From positions 1,296,589 through 1,360,588 of the forward strand of contig NZ_VKKY01000001.1 of the NCBI RefSeq assembly GCF_008271695.1: 64,000 bases of DNA, in the 5' to 3' direction. This document shows, one piece after another, positions 54,616 to 63,155 of the stretch. Each line of letters starts with the position of its first letter. Positions within the stretch are counted from its first letter, which is position 1. Under the pieces are notes generated by a model. That model worked only from the letters and a program-made list of their open reading frames with translations. It ran no database searches and was not told the origin of the DNA. The position numbers and the translations under genes were made by a program. This DNA is from Rufibacter hautae (GTDB taxonomy: Bacteria; Bacteroidota; Bacteroidia; Cytophagales; Hymenobacteraceae).

Positions 54616-55728
54616 ATGAAGACAAAACTGTTGCTGGCATTTCAATGGCTTTCGTTGGGGCTTAGTCTCCTGCTGGGGAGAGAGGCGGCTGCGCAGACAG
54701 ACAGTACCTGGCTTCAGTCGCCGGAGGTTGCGGTGAGCGGGTTTGTGGACGTGTTTTATACTTATGATTTCAACAAACCACAGGAAAGCTATCGGCAGCC
54801 GTTTCTCTATAACCACAACCGGCATCATGAAGTGAACCTAAATCTGGGGCTGGTGAAGGTGGCGGTGACGCACACGAAGTACCGGGCCAATCTGGCGTTG
54901 CAGACAGGTACCTACGCCAATGACAATTACGCCGCCGAGCCGGGCGTACTGAAAAACATTTTTGAGGCCAATGCCGGGCTTTCCCTGAACCCCAAGAACA
55001 CACTTTGGCTGGATGCCGGGGTTTTCTCATCACACTTGGGGTTTGAAAGCGCCATCTCGCTAGACAACTGGACGCTCACACGCTCGCTGGTGGCCGAGAA
55101 CTCTCCGTACTTTTTAACCGGGGCCAAACTCACCTACAGCCCAACCTCCCAACTAGACCTGGTGGCCGTGGTGTGCAACGGCTGGCAGCGCATTGAGCGC
55201 CTGGAAGGCAACTCGTTGCTCTCCTTCGGGACCCAGGTGAATTACCGGCCTAACGAAAGCACCACCCTCAACTGGAGCACCTTCGTGGGTACCGATACCC
55301 CAGACTCTACCCGGCGCATGCGCTACTTCAACAACGTGTACGGTAAATTCCAACTGACTTCCAGGTTTGGCCTGCTGACTGGTTTTGACCTGGGTTTGCA
55401 ACAACAAGCGAAAAACAGCGCACGGCATGATGTCTGGATAGGCCCCGTCTTGATTGGCCGCTACACCCTTAACCAAAAATGGGCCGCTGCCCTGCGGGCC
55501 GAGTACTACCAGGACAAAACAGGCATCATCATTCCTAGCCAAATGCCAGACGGTTTCAAAACCAGTGGCCTCTCCCTGAACCTGGATTATACCCCTGTCC
55601 CTAACGTAGCCGCCCGCCTGGAGGGCCGCTGGTTCCACAGCCCGGATCTGCTATTTCGGCGGGAGGATGGCTTTACAGACCAGAACGTATTTGTAACGGC
55701 ATCGCTAGCGCTCCGGGTTGGGAAGTAA
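54616..55728 (+). CDS. beta-barrel porin (OmpL-like / BBP2 type)
   Basis: 370 residues, signal peptide (to about residue 27, EAAAQ). The mature protein is a run of amphipathic strands (VSGFVDVFYTYDFNKPQ, LALQTGTYANDNY, LDLVAVVCNGWQR, RLEGRWFHSP) ending in LALRVGK. This is the outer-membrane-beta-barrel-protein-2 type, with the typical opening strand GFVDVFYTYDFN. Divergent to the SulP operon, so it may let anions or bicarbonate across the outer membrane and share its regulation. Ending in Lys rather than Phe is a little unusual. Confidence 0.85.
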   Translation: MKTKLLLAFQWLSLGLSLLLGREAAAQTDSTWLQSPEVAVSGFVDVFYTYDFNKPQESYRQPFLYNHNRHHEVNLNLGLVKVAVTHTKYRANLALQTGTYANDNYAAEPGVLKNIFEANAGLSLNPKNTLWLDAGVFSSHLGFESAISLDNWTLTRSLVAENSPYFLTGAKLTYSPTSQLDLVAVVCNGWQRIERLEGNSLLSFGTQVNYRPNESTTLNWSTFVGTDTPDSTRRMRYFNNVYGKFQLTSRFGLLTGFDLGLQQQAKNSARHDVWIGPVLIGRYTLNQKWAAALRAEYYQDKTGIIIPSQMPDGFKTSGLSLNLDYTPVPNVAARLEGRWFHSPDLLFRREDGFTDQNVFVTASLALRVGK

Positions 55729-55810
55729 AAACTCTTTGGTAGCAGAGGAAAGGGGCTTTAGCAAGAAACAAATACACGTTCACCTGCTTAAGATTCAAGT
55801 AAAAGAATCC

Positions 55811-55846
55811 CGTTTCAGGCTTGTTTTCAGGAAAACTGCCCAGAAT
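55811..55846. repeat. dispersed palindrome copy
   Basis: GTTTCAGGCTTGTTTTCAG then GAAAACTGCCCAGAATC. Confidence 0.55.
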
Positions 55847-56021
55847 CAGAGGGCTGTGGTAAGAAGTAGCGTCACATATTAGCCTCATAGGCTTTGATAC
55901 GCAAAAACAATTGCTAACTTCGTTCACCACTCGTTGTTATCTCCTGTCTCCCAATCAGATAACCAGAACATTCCTCTGCGCTCACGCACTAGTACTTCCA
56001 GCTTTCTATCTTTCATCACCC

Positions 56022-56582
56022 ATGAAAAGAAGCAGGTTTTTAGGTATTCTTCTGGCATCAACTCCCCTTCTTTCTTTTACCTCTTTTGGGCAAAACACCC
56101 CTAAAACCGGCAAAGGGTTTAAGGTAGCCTCGGGCGAAGGAAGGTACCATGGGCACCTTCAGCTGAGGGGCGTGAATGCCAATGTGCTGGATGTGAAAGT
56201 ATCTGGCAAAGACACCAATGGAGCACTGGCCATCTTTGAACAAACCAGTTTGTCGCCCCGCCGAGGAACGCCGCTGCATGTGCACCCTTCACAAGACGAG
56301 ATTTTTCAGGTGCTGGAGGGCGAGTACCGGTTTCAGGTGGGCCAGGAGAAGTTTAGCTTAACCGCCGGCGAATGCATTTTCCTGCCCCGGCAAGTGCCGC
56401 ACGCCTGGACGCAGGTAAGCCAATCAGGCAAAATGACTGTGACCCTGCAACCCGCTGGCAAGTTGGAAGAATTCTTCGTGGCCATGGCGGCTTTGCAGCA
56501 AGAACCCACCCAAGCACAAATCACGCAACTCTTCAAAGAACATGAGATGGAGGTGGTGGGTCCGCCTCTGGCTGTGGACTAA
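56022..56582 (+). CDS. exported cupin-domain protein
   Basis: 186 residues from ATG at 56022, which gives a signal peptide (LGILLASTPLLSFTSFG/Q); the longer frame upstream is not used. Single cupin with HVHPSQDEIFQVLEGEYRF (two His and a Glu for metal) and LPRQVPHAWTQVS (third His). Substrate unknown. Its codons around the signal-peptide cleavage site (56084-56109) match the right arm of the dispersed palindrome, the only clear copy found inside a gene. Confidence 0.85.
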   Translation: MKRSRFLGILLASTPLLSFTSFGQNTPKTGKGFKVASGEGRYHGHLQLRGVNANVLDVKVSGKDTNGALAIFEQTSLSPRRGTPLHVHPSQDEIFQVLEGEYRFQVGQEKFSLTAGECIFLPRQVPHAWTQVSQSGKMTVTLQPAGKLEEFFVAMAALQQEPTQAQITQLFKEHEMEVVGPPLAVD

Positions 56583-56706
56583 GTTCGGCGCTGTACTCCT
56601 TCAACTGTATTTTCTTAAGTAAGCTCCTGTTGCCCTTCCATAGCCTTCCCCTCCCAAGGCAGTTCTGCTTCTAGTTATTTGTTTATTTCACCTAACCCAT
56701 AATGCC

Positions 56707-58746
56707 ATGCTAAGAATGACTCGCTTACTTTTTGTGCTGGTTTTGCTGCTGGGTTCTTTGCCCATAACGGCGCAAACAAACAAGCTACCCGCGCTGATTG
56801 ACCGGGAAATCTTCTTCGGGGACCCGGAGATTGTGAATGCCCAGATCTCGCCCGATGGTTCGTTTATTGCCTTCATCAAGCCCTACAAAGGCACCCGCAA
56901 CATATGGGTAAAGAAGCGCGAAGAACCCTTTACGGCCGGTAAGCCCATGACCGCCGATGTTGCCCGCCCCATTATCAATTACTCCTGGTCCAGAGACGGG
57001 AAAACGTTGCTGTACGTGCAGGATAAAGGCGGCAATGAGAACTTCCATGTCTACGCAGTGCAGCCCGCTCAGAAGTTGGAGGCCGGACAAGAAGTACCCG
57101 CCGCCCGTAACCTCACCAACGTACCCAACGCCAGAGCCATCCTCTACCTTGCTCCCCTGTCAGAACCCAACATTATCTATGTAGGCTTGAACGACCGTGA
57201 CAAAGCCTGGCATGACCTATACCGCCTAAATCTGACCACCGGCGAAAAGACGCTGGTGCGCCAGAACACCGACCGCATTACCGGCTGGACCTTTGACTGG
57301 AACGATAAACTGCGCCTGGCCACCCGCTCCAAGCCAGACGGCAGCACTGAAATTCTGCGGGTAGATGAAAAAGAACTTCAGCCCATTTACAGCGCCACCG
57401 TTTTTGAAACAAGTGCCCCCATAGGGTTCCACAAAGACAACCAACGCTTCTACCTGAGAACCGATAAAGGCAACCGCAACCTGCAACAACTGGTGCTGGT
57501 AGACCCGGTCACCTTAAAAGAAGAAGTGGTAGAAACAGACCCTAAAAACCGGGTAGACGTGGGCCAGGTGCTCCTCTCTGAAGTAACCCGCGAGCCCATC
57601 TTTATCGCTTATCAGGATGATAAAATGCGCCGTACCTGGAAAGACAAAACCTATGAAAAAGACTTCAGCGCCCTAGAGAAGAAGTTTCCGGGCCAGATGG
57701 TGCTCCTGGGTTCTTCCACCATAGATGAGCAGTACTGGATAGTGAATGTCCTCAGCGATGTGAACCCCGGAGAGGTGCACCTCTTTGACCGTAAAACCAA
57801 GCAGCTCACGTTCCAATACCGGCCCAGGCCGAAGTTACCGGTGAAGGATCTAGTTACCATGCAGGTCATCCGGTACAAATCCTCTGACGGTCTGGAGATA
57901 CCCGCCTACCTTACTTTACCTAAGAATTCTACCGGAAAAAACCTGCCTTTGGTAGTGGTGCCGCACGGTGGTCCCTGGGCCCGTGACGTATGGGGCTTTA
58001 ACAGCTATCACCAGTTTCTGGCTAATCGTGGGTATGCGGTGCTATCGCCTAATTTCAGGGGCTCCACTGGCTTCGGGAAAGAATTTCTGAACGCAGGGAA
58101 CAAGGAATGGGGCCAGAAGATGCAGGATGATATTACCTGGGGCGTAAAACACCTTATTGCGCAAGGCACCGTAGATTCTAAACGGGTAGGCATCATGGGA
58201 GGCTCCTATGGAGGCTACGCTACGCTGGCTGGGCTGGCCTTTACCCCAGACCTGTACGCCGCCGGAGTTTCCATTGTGGGACCTTCTAATCTGCACACGC
58301 TGCTCACCACTATTCCGCCCTATTGGGAATCTGTCCGGAAGCAATTTTCTGTACGCATGGGGGATGTGAACACTCCAGAAGGAAAAGAACAATTGGCCCG
58401 CCAATCGCCGCTGAATTCCGCTGACAAAATCAAAGCCCCGTTAATGGTAGTGCAGGGCGCCAATGACCCGCGGGTAAACAAAGCCGAGTCTGACCAGATT
58501 GTGATCGCCCTCCGCACGCGCGGCTTCCCGGTGGAATACCTGGTAGCCCCAGACGAAGGCCACGGCTTCGCCCGTCCCGTGAACAACATGGCCATGCTGG
58601 CTGCCGCCGAAAAATTCCTGGCCAAGCACCTGGGCGGCCGCTACCAAAAATCTATGCCTCCGGCCGTGGCTACGCGTTTGAAAGAGATTACCGTTGACGT
58701 AAAAACCGTAGCGCTTTCTTCGCCCAGCACCGCCGAGAAAGATTGA
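56707..58746 (+). CDS. S9 family (prolyl oligopeptidase-type) peptidase
   Basis: 679 residues, signal peptide (LLFVLVLLLGSLPITAQ). An N-terminal beta-propeller (about 40-400, with EIVNAQISPDGSFIAFIK) precedes the alpha/beta-hydrolase domain. Triad visible: Ser in GGSYGG at about residue 500, Asp in NDPRVNKAESD at about 587, His in DEGHGFARP at about 619. Acylaminoacyl- or dipeptidyl-peptidase type; periplasmic. Good codon bias. Confidence 0.93.
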   Translation: MLRMTRLLFVLVLLLGSLPITAQTNKLPALIDREIFFGDPEIVNAQISPDGSFIAFIKPYKGTRNIWVKKREEPFTAGKPMTADVARPIINYSWSRDGKTLLYVQDKGGNENFHVYAVQPAQKLEAGQEVPAARNLTNVPNARAILYLAPLSEPNIIYVGLNDRDKAWHDLYRLNLTTGEKTLVRQNTDRITGWTFDWNDKLRLATRSKPDGSTEILRVDEKELQPIYSATVFETSAPIGFHKDNQRFYLRTDKGNRNLQQLVLVDPVTLKEEVVETDPKNRVDVGQVLLSEVTREPIFIAYQDDKMRRTWKDKTYEKDFSALEKKFPGQMVLLGSSTIDEQYWIVNVLSDVNPGEVHLFDRKTKQLTFQYRPRPKLPVKDLVTMQVIRYKSSDGLEIPAYLTLPKNSTGKNLPLVVVPHGGPWARDVWGFNSYHQFLANRGYAVLSPNFRGSTGFGKEFLNAGNKEWGQKMQDDITWGVKHLIAQGTVDSKRVGIMGGSYGGYATLAGLAFTPDLYAAGVSIVGPSNLHTLLTTIPPYWESVRKQFSVRMGDVNTPEGKEQLARQSPLNSADKIKAPLMVVQGANDPRVNKAESDQIVIALRTRGFPVEYLVAPDEGHGFARPVNNMAMLAAAEKFLAKHLGGRYQKSMPPAVATRLKEITVDVKTVALSSPSTAEKD

Positions 58747-58851
58747 CCGGCCAGGCTGTTTCTTCCGGGAACATGGTTTTCTATCAAACAGCAAAATATA
58801 GGCTATCAGTCCTTTAACCATACCAAAACCATTTTTGACCTGTTCTCAGGA

Positions 58852-58885
58852 AAAGAGGCCGGAATCACCAAGTTCCGGCCTCTTT
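58852..58885. terminator. terminator after S9 peptidase
   Basis: AAAGAGGCCGGAA / TTCCGGCCTCTTT. The left flank (TTTTTGACCTGTTCTCAGG) looks like a degraded dispersed palindrome. The rest of 58747-59208 (462 bp) has no gene. Confidence 0.85.
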
Positions 58886-59208
58886 GGCTTTCATCACCGG
58901 TGAAGCCGAAGCGTTACAAAAACTTAATATTTTGAATATCAACAATATAAATCTATCTTCATCACATCAAGCGCTTGCCCAGAGTTCTACCTTCCTCTTC
59001 CGCTCCTTACTTGGGAGAGGTCTTTTAAAGGAATAACCTAGGGAAAGCCCCACTGGAGAAGGCACATCGCCTTCCAGAAACAACAAAGGGAAACAGGGGA
59101 AGCTGTCTCTAAACACCTGACCGGTTTTGGCTAGCGCCTGCGCTTGGGTGCCCTGCAGAGGATGGTAGTCTATGAGAAAGCACACTGGCCAGTAAACCTT
59201 CTCCACCC

Positions 59209-60402
59209 ATGAAAAAGTCTTTCCTGATCTTCTATTGTGTGCTGAGCGTGGCACTTCCGGCGCTGGGGCAAACCCTTACCAGGCTAGACGGGAGCAAGAT
59301 CCCGGCGGCGGCACTGGGCCGCAAAATCCAGGAACTGATGCAGGCGGCCAAGGTGACGGGACTGGCGGTGGCGGTGTTCAACCAGAACAAACCGGTCTAC
59401 CAGAAGACCTTCGGGTATAAGAATGCCCCTACAAAGGAACCCATCAAAGCCACCACCAATATCTACGGCGCCTCCCTGAGCAAAGCGGTGTTTGCGGTGC
59501 TGGTGATGAAACTGGTAGAAGAAGGAAAACTGGACCTGGACAAACCCCTGCAAAGCTACCTGCCTAAGCCCATCTATGACTACGCGCCCGCCACCAAATG
59601 GCAGGACCATTACCAGGATCTGAAACAAGACTCGCTGTACCGCCAGATCACCGCCCGCATGTGCCTCAGCCATACTACGGGGTTGCCCAACTGGCGCTGG
59701 GACGAGCCCGATGAAAAGCTACGGGTGAAATTCAAGCCGGGCCTGCGGTACAGCTATTCCGGCGAGGGTTTGGTGTACCTGCAGACGGTGCTGGAGAAGA
59801 TGCTGGGCCAGAACCTGGAAGAAATGATGCAGCAGAGGATATTCGGGCCGGCGGGGATGGTCAATTCCTCTTACACCTGGCAGCCTCGGTTTGACCAAGA
59901 CTACTGCCTGGGGCATTCGGCCACGGGAACCGTCTATGAAAAGGACAAGGACAACGAGGCGCGGGCCGCCAGCACCCTGGAAACCACTTTGCAAGACTAT
60001 ACCCTGTTCACGCAGGCCGTACTCCAGCACCAGCTGCTTTCCAAGGCCAGCACCAAAGCCATGTTCACGCCGCAGATCCGCATCAGGTCTGTGCAGCAGT
60101 TTGGCCCTTTGCGTCTGCAGGAATCCGCCGCCAATGACGGCATTAACCTGGGCTACGGGTTAGGCTGGGTTTTACTGCAGTCAAAGTACGGCCCGGGAGC
60201 TTTCAAAGAAGGTCACGGCGATGGCTTCCAGCACTACTCCATCCTATTTCCGGAGCGCGGTGCGGGCATTGTGCTCATGAGCAACAGCGACAACGCCGAG
60301 AGCATTTTCAAAGATTTGCTGGAAGTGGCCCTGGCCGATACGTTCACGCCCTGGTACTGGGAGAACTACATTCCCTACGACCACACCGCGCAGAAGAAAT
60401 AA
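59209..60402 (+). CDS. exported serine hydrolase, class C beta-lactamase fold
   Basis: 397 residues, signal peptide (LIFYCVLSVALPALG/Q). SxxK motif SLSK at 89-92, Tyr motif YSYSG near 185, and a C-terminal HGDGFQHYS motif in place of KTG. Closer in build to the 31668 protein than to the 8697 protein (no DUF3471). Probably a peptidase or esterase. Third of the family in the window. Confidence 0.9.
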   Translation: MKKSFLIFYCVLSVALPALGQTLTRLDGSKIPAAALGRKIQELMQAAKVTGLAVAVFNQNKPVYQKTFGYKNAPTKEPIKATTNIYGASLSKAVFAVLVMKLVEEGKLDLDKPLQSYLPKPIYDYAPATKWQDHYQDLKQDSLYRQITARMCLSHTTGLPNWRWDEPDEKLRVKFKPGLRYSYSGEGLVYLQTVLEKMLGQNLEEMMQQRIFGPAGMVNSSYTWQPRFDQDYCLGHSATGTVYEKDKDNEARAASTLETTLQDYTLFTQAVLQHQLLSKASTKAMFTPQIRIRSVQQFGPLRLQESAANDGINLGYGLGWVLLQSKYGPGAFKEGHGDGFQHYSILFPERGAGIVLMSNSDNAESIFKDLLEVALADTFTPWYWENYIPYDHTAQKK

Positions 60403-60439
60403 CCACCAGCACAACGCTTACGGGGCACATCCGCCCGCC

Positions 60440-60478
60440 GGCGATTTGGCCCCAATTTTAGAAAAACAGTTGAAAACC
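60440..60478. repeat. dispersed palindrome copy
   Basis: GGCGATTTGGCCCCAATTTT then AGAAAAACAGTTGAAAACC. Confidence 0.45.
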
Positions 60479-60583
60479 AGAGAAAAGAAAGAGACCGTAA
60501 ACCAACCGCTTATGACGCACATCGCCTCTTAGATAAGTTTTCACCATTCAGCATGCCTTAGCACCTACCCAAAATTCAATGTT

Positions 60584-61087
60584 ATGAAAGAGCAACAAGC
60601 GTATCAGCAGAAAATAGTCCCGTTCCTTTGGTTCGATGACAATGCCGAGGAGGCGATGATGTTTTACACCTCTATCTTCAAGAACTCAAGAATCAAATTC
60701 ATCTCCCGCTACGGCGAGGCGGGCCCGGGTCCCAAGGGAAAGGTCATGACCGGGAGCTTTCTCCTGGACGGGCAGGAATTCATGGCCCTTAACGGCGGTC
60801 CCACCTATGCGTTCACCCCGGCCATCTCGCTTTTCGTGAACTGCGACACCCAGGAAGAGGTGGATGATTTCTGGGAGAAACTCTCTGAAGGTGGCTCTAC
60901 CCAGCGCTGCGGCTGGTTGAAGGATAAATTTGGGGTATCCTGGCAGATTGTGCCTACTGCCTTGGGCCAACTCATGCACAGCCCCGATGCCGAGCGAACC
61001 ACCCGCGTGATGCAGGCCATGCTGCAGATGGAGAAGATTGACATTGCCACGCTTCAACAAGCTTTTGGGGATGTGGTAACCGCCTAA
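60584..61087 (+). CDS. VOC-family (PhnB/glyoxalase-like) protein
   Basis: 167 residues, cytoplasmic. Two betaalphabetabetabeta modules: IVPFLWFDDNAEEAMMFYTS at the N-terminus and GCGWLKDKFGVSWQIVPT towards the C-terminus, as in the 3-demethylubiquinone-9 methyltransferase/PhnB-like group, with GQEFMALNGGP in the middle. Enzyme activity unknown. Followed by a long hairpin. Confidence 0.9.
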   Translation: MKEQQAYQQKIVPFLWFDDNAEEAMMFYTSIFKNSRIKFISRYGEAGPGPKGKVMTGSFLLDGQEFMALNGGPTYAFTPAISLFVNCDTQEEVDDFWEKLSEGGSTQRCGWLKDKFGVSWQIVPTALGQLMHSPDAERTTRVMQAMLQMEKIDIATLQQAFGDVVTA

Positions 61088-61113
61088 TCTTTGTATCTTC
61101 CGCCCTGGTAGAA

Positions 61114-61155
61114 CCTTAGGGGCATAAGGCTGTTGCAAGCTTTATGCCCCTAAGG
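61114..61155. terminator. long hairpin, possible terminator
   Basis: CCTTAGGGGCATAAGGC / GCTTTATGCCCCTAAGG, about 17-bp stem. No T run follows, so termination is only likely, not sure. Confidence 0.55.
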
Positions 61156-61243
61156 CACTTATGCGCCTATGCCAAGGGAGCTTCTTTTCGTAAATAGCAG
61201 CTCCCCGGGCCAGGCACCACCGCCCCTAAACACCATCTAACCC

Positions 61244-62638
61244 ATGAATGCGCGTCAAGAACTGATCCGGTTGATCTGGGATGCCGTGAAAGGCAAGGAG
61301 CAGGACTATACCCGCCTGAGCCTTAAAAGGTCCATTTTGCTTTTGGCCACGCCCATGATTCTGGAGATGCTCATGGAGTCTTTGTTTGCGGTGGTGGATA
61401 TCTTCTTTGTGGGTCGATTGGGTCCGGCGGCCATTGCCACGGTAGGCCTCACAGAATCTGTGCTCATGATTGTGTACTCAGTGGGCATGGGCATCAGCAT
61501 GGCGGGTACGGCCATGGTGGCCCGGCGCGTGGGTGAAAAGAAGTACAAACAAGCTGGCACCACCACGTTTCAGTTGCTGGTAACCGGTGCGGTACTGGCC
61601 GTGCTGCTGGGCACCCTCACGGTGCTGCTCGCCGAGGATATCCTCCAGCTCATGGGGGCCTCGCCCGAGGTGCTGTCCATGGGTGTGCCGTACGCCCAGG
61701 TCATCTTCGCGGGAAATCTGGCCATCATTCTGCTGTTCCTCATCAACGGGGTTTTCAGGGGTGCGGGGCAACCCCACCTGGCCATGCGTACGCTGTGGTT
61801 TTCCAACGGGATCAACATCATTCTGGCGCCGCTGCTCATCTTCGGGCTGGGCCCCATAGAAGGCTTGGGACTGACCGGGGCGGCCTGCGCTACCACCATC
61901 GCCCGCAGTTTGGGCGTGCTCTACCAGTTCTACCACCTGTTCAACGGCAAGCACCTGCTCAAGATCACGCGGGAGAACATGGTGCTGCGCTACAAAGTGG
62001 TGACCAAGATTCTGAAGGTATCGGCGGGCGGCATGGGCCAGTTCATGATCGACTCGGCCAGCTGGATTTTCCTTACCCGCATCATCGCCGAGTTTGGGAG
62101 CAACGCGCTGGCCGGCTACACCATCGCCTTCCGGATCATCACCTTCACGCTGCTGCCGGCCTGGGGCCTGTCCTCGGCGGCGGCCACGCTGGTGGGCCAG
62201 AACCTGGGCGCCGGGAAGCCCCGGCGGGCCGAGATCTCGGTATGGCTTACGGCCCGGTACAACATGATCTTTCTGGCGGTGGTCACGGCGGGTTTCTTTC
62301 TGTTTGGCGAGCACCTTTCCAGCTTTTTCACCCAGGAGCCCGAGGTGATCTCCATTGCCTCTGAGGGTTTGACCATCATCACGCTGGGGTACGTTTTCTT
62401 CGGGTTGGGCATGGTGATGGTGCAGGCCTTCAACGGCGCCGGCGACACCAGAACGCCCGCCTTTATCAACATTCTGGTGCTCTGGATTATTGAGATCCCG
62501 CTGGCCTACCTGCTGGCCATTCACCTGGGCTTCGGGATAACCGGTATTTTCGTGACCATCGCCTGCAGCCACTCCAGCCACGCCTTGGTGAGTTGGTGGG
62601 TATTCCGGCGGGGCCGCTGGAAAGCAGTGAAAATCTAA
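61244..62638 (+). CDS. MATE-family efflux transporter
   Basis: 464 residues with 12 membrane segments and the internal two-fold repeat of the multidrug and toxin extrusion family (MILEMLMESLFAVVDIFFVG, GPAAIATVGL; then the second half SASWIFLTRIIAEFGSNALA, VQAFNGAGDTRTP). An N-terminal cytoplasmic segment of about 25 residues precedes the first segment. Exports drugs or metabolites using Na+ or H+. Inner membrane. Not in an operon. Confidence 0.95.
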   Translation: MNARQELIRLIWDAVKGKEQDYTRLSLKRSILLLATPMILEMLMESLFAVVDIFFVGRLGPAAIATVGLTESVLMIVYSVGMGISMAGTAMVARRVGEKKYKQAGTTTFQLLVTGAVLAVLLGTLTVLLAEDILQLMGASPEVLSMGVPYAQVIFAGNLAIILLFLINGVFRGAGQPHLAMRTLWFSNGINIILAPLLIFGLGPIEGLGLTGAACATTIARSLGVLYQFYHLFNGKHLLKITRENMVLRYKVVTKILKVSAGGMGQFMIDSASWIFLTRIIAEFGSNALAGYTIAFRIITFTLLPAWGLSSAAATLVGQNLGAGKPRRAEISVWLTARYNMIFLAVVTAGFFLFGEHLSSFFTQEPEVISIASEGLTIITLGYVFFGLGMVMVQAFNGAGDTRTPAFINILVLWIIEIPLAYLLAIHLGFGITGIFVTIACSHSSHALVSWWVFRRGRWKAVKI

Positions 62639-62674
62639 GGGGAAGCACAGAGCAGGCACCTCCCATTTCTGATT

Positions 62675-62707
62675 ATAGGCTATTTTCAAAAAATCTGCCC
62701 TAAAACG
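62675..62707. repeat. dispersed palindrome copy
   Basis: ATAGGCTATTTTCAAA then AAATCTGCCCTAAAACG. Confidence 0.6.
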
Positions 62708-62791
62708 CTTGCCGAAGGAAAAGTGACGGACCTTGTACGTTCGGGTATATTTCTGATATTCATAACAGTATTTCTAGAACCCGTAAGTTGC

Positions 62792-63148
62792 ATGAAAGAA
62801 TTCGCCCTACTTTTCAGAAGGAACATCACTTCAGCAGAAGCGCAGCCCTCCCCCGAGCTGCTGCAGACCTATCTGGCCCAATGGAGTACCTGGATAAGCA
62901 AGCTGGCAAGCCAGGACGTGCTGGCGCCCGGCGGAAATCATTTCTCCCCGGAAGGCAGAGTGCTCAGGTCCAATCAGCAGATAACCGAAGGTCCTTACAC
63001 GGCGCAGCAGCAATCAGTGGACGGGTACCTACTGGTGCATGCCCAAGACCTGGAGGCGGCCGTTGCACTGGCAGGTGAATGCCCTCTTCTACAGGGCGAA
63101 AACACCAGTGTGGAGGTGCGCGAGATTGCCGAACCAGGGAAACTGTAA
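62792..63148 (+). CDS. YCII-domain protein
   Basis: 118 residues from ATG at 62792; the upstream frame is a hydrophobic artefact. YCII-like ferredoxin fold: KEFALLFRRN, SPELLQTYLAQWSTWISKLA, QDVLAPGGNHFSPEGRVLR, and VDGYLLVHAQDLEAAVALAG. Small cytoplasmic protein; family often linked to muconolactone/dehydrochlorinase-like activity but role unknown here. Stops 7 bp before the next gene, so probably same operon. Confidence 0.9.
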   Translation: MKEFALLFRRNITSAEAQPSPELLQTYLAQWSTWISKLASQDVLAPGGNHFSPEGRVLRSNQQITEGPYTAQQQSVDGYLLVHAQDLEAAVALAGECPLLQGENTSVEVREIAEPGKL

Positions 63149-63155
63149 GGCTCTT

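Noticed and set aside
58967-59254. 95-codon minus-strand frame before the third serine hydrolase
   Set aside because: Overlaps the signal peptide codons of the hydrolase and has no protein-like features.
8697-60402. True antibiotic-resistance beta-lactamases among the three serine hydrolases
   Set aside because: They have SxxK but no clear KTG and look like the EstB/peptidase group; no resistance role can be claimed.
61478-62689. 403-codon minus-strand frame across the MATE gene
   Set aside because: Very Gln/His/Gly/Arg-rich antisense shadow of a membrane protein.
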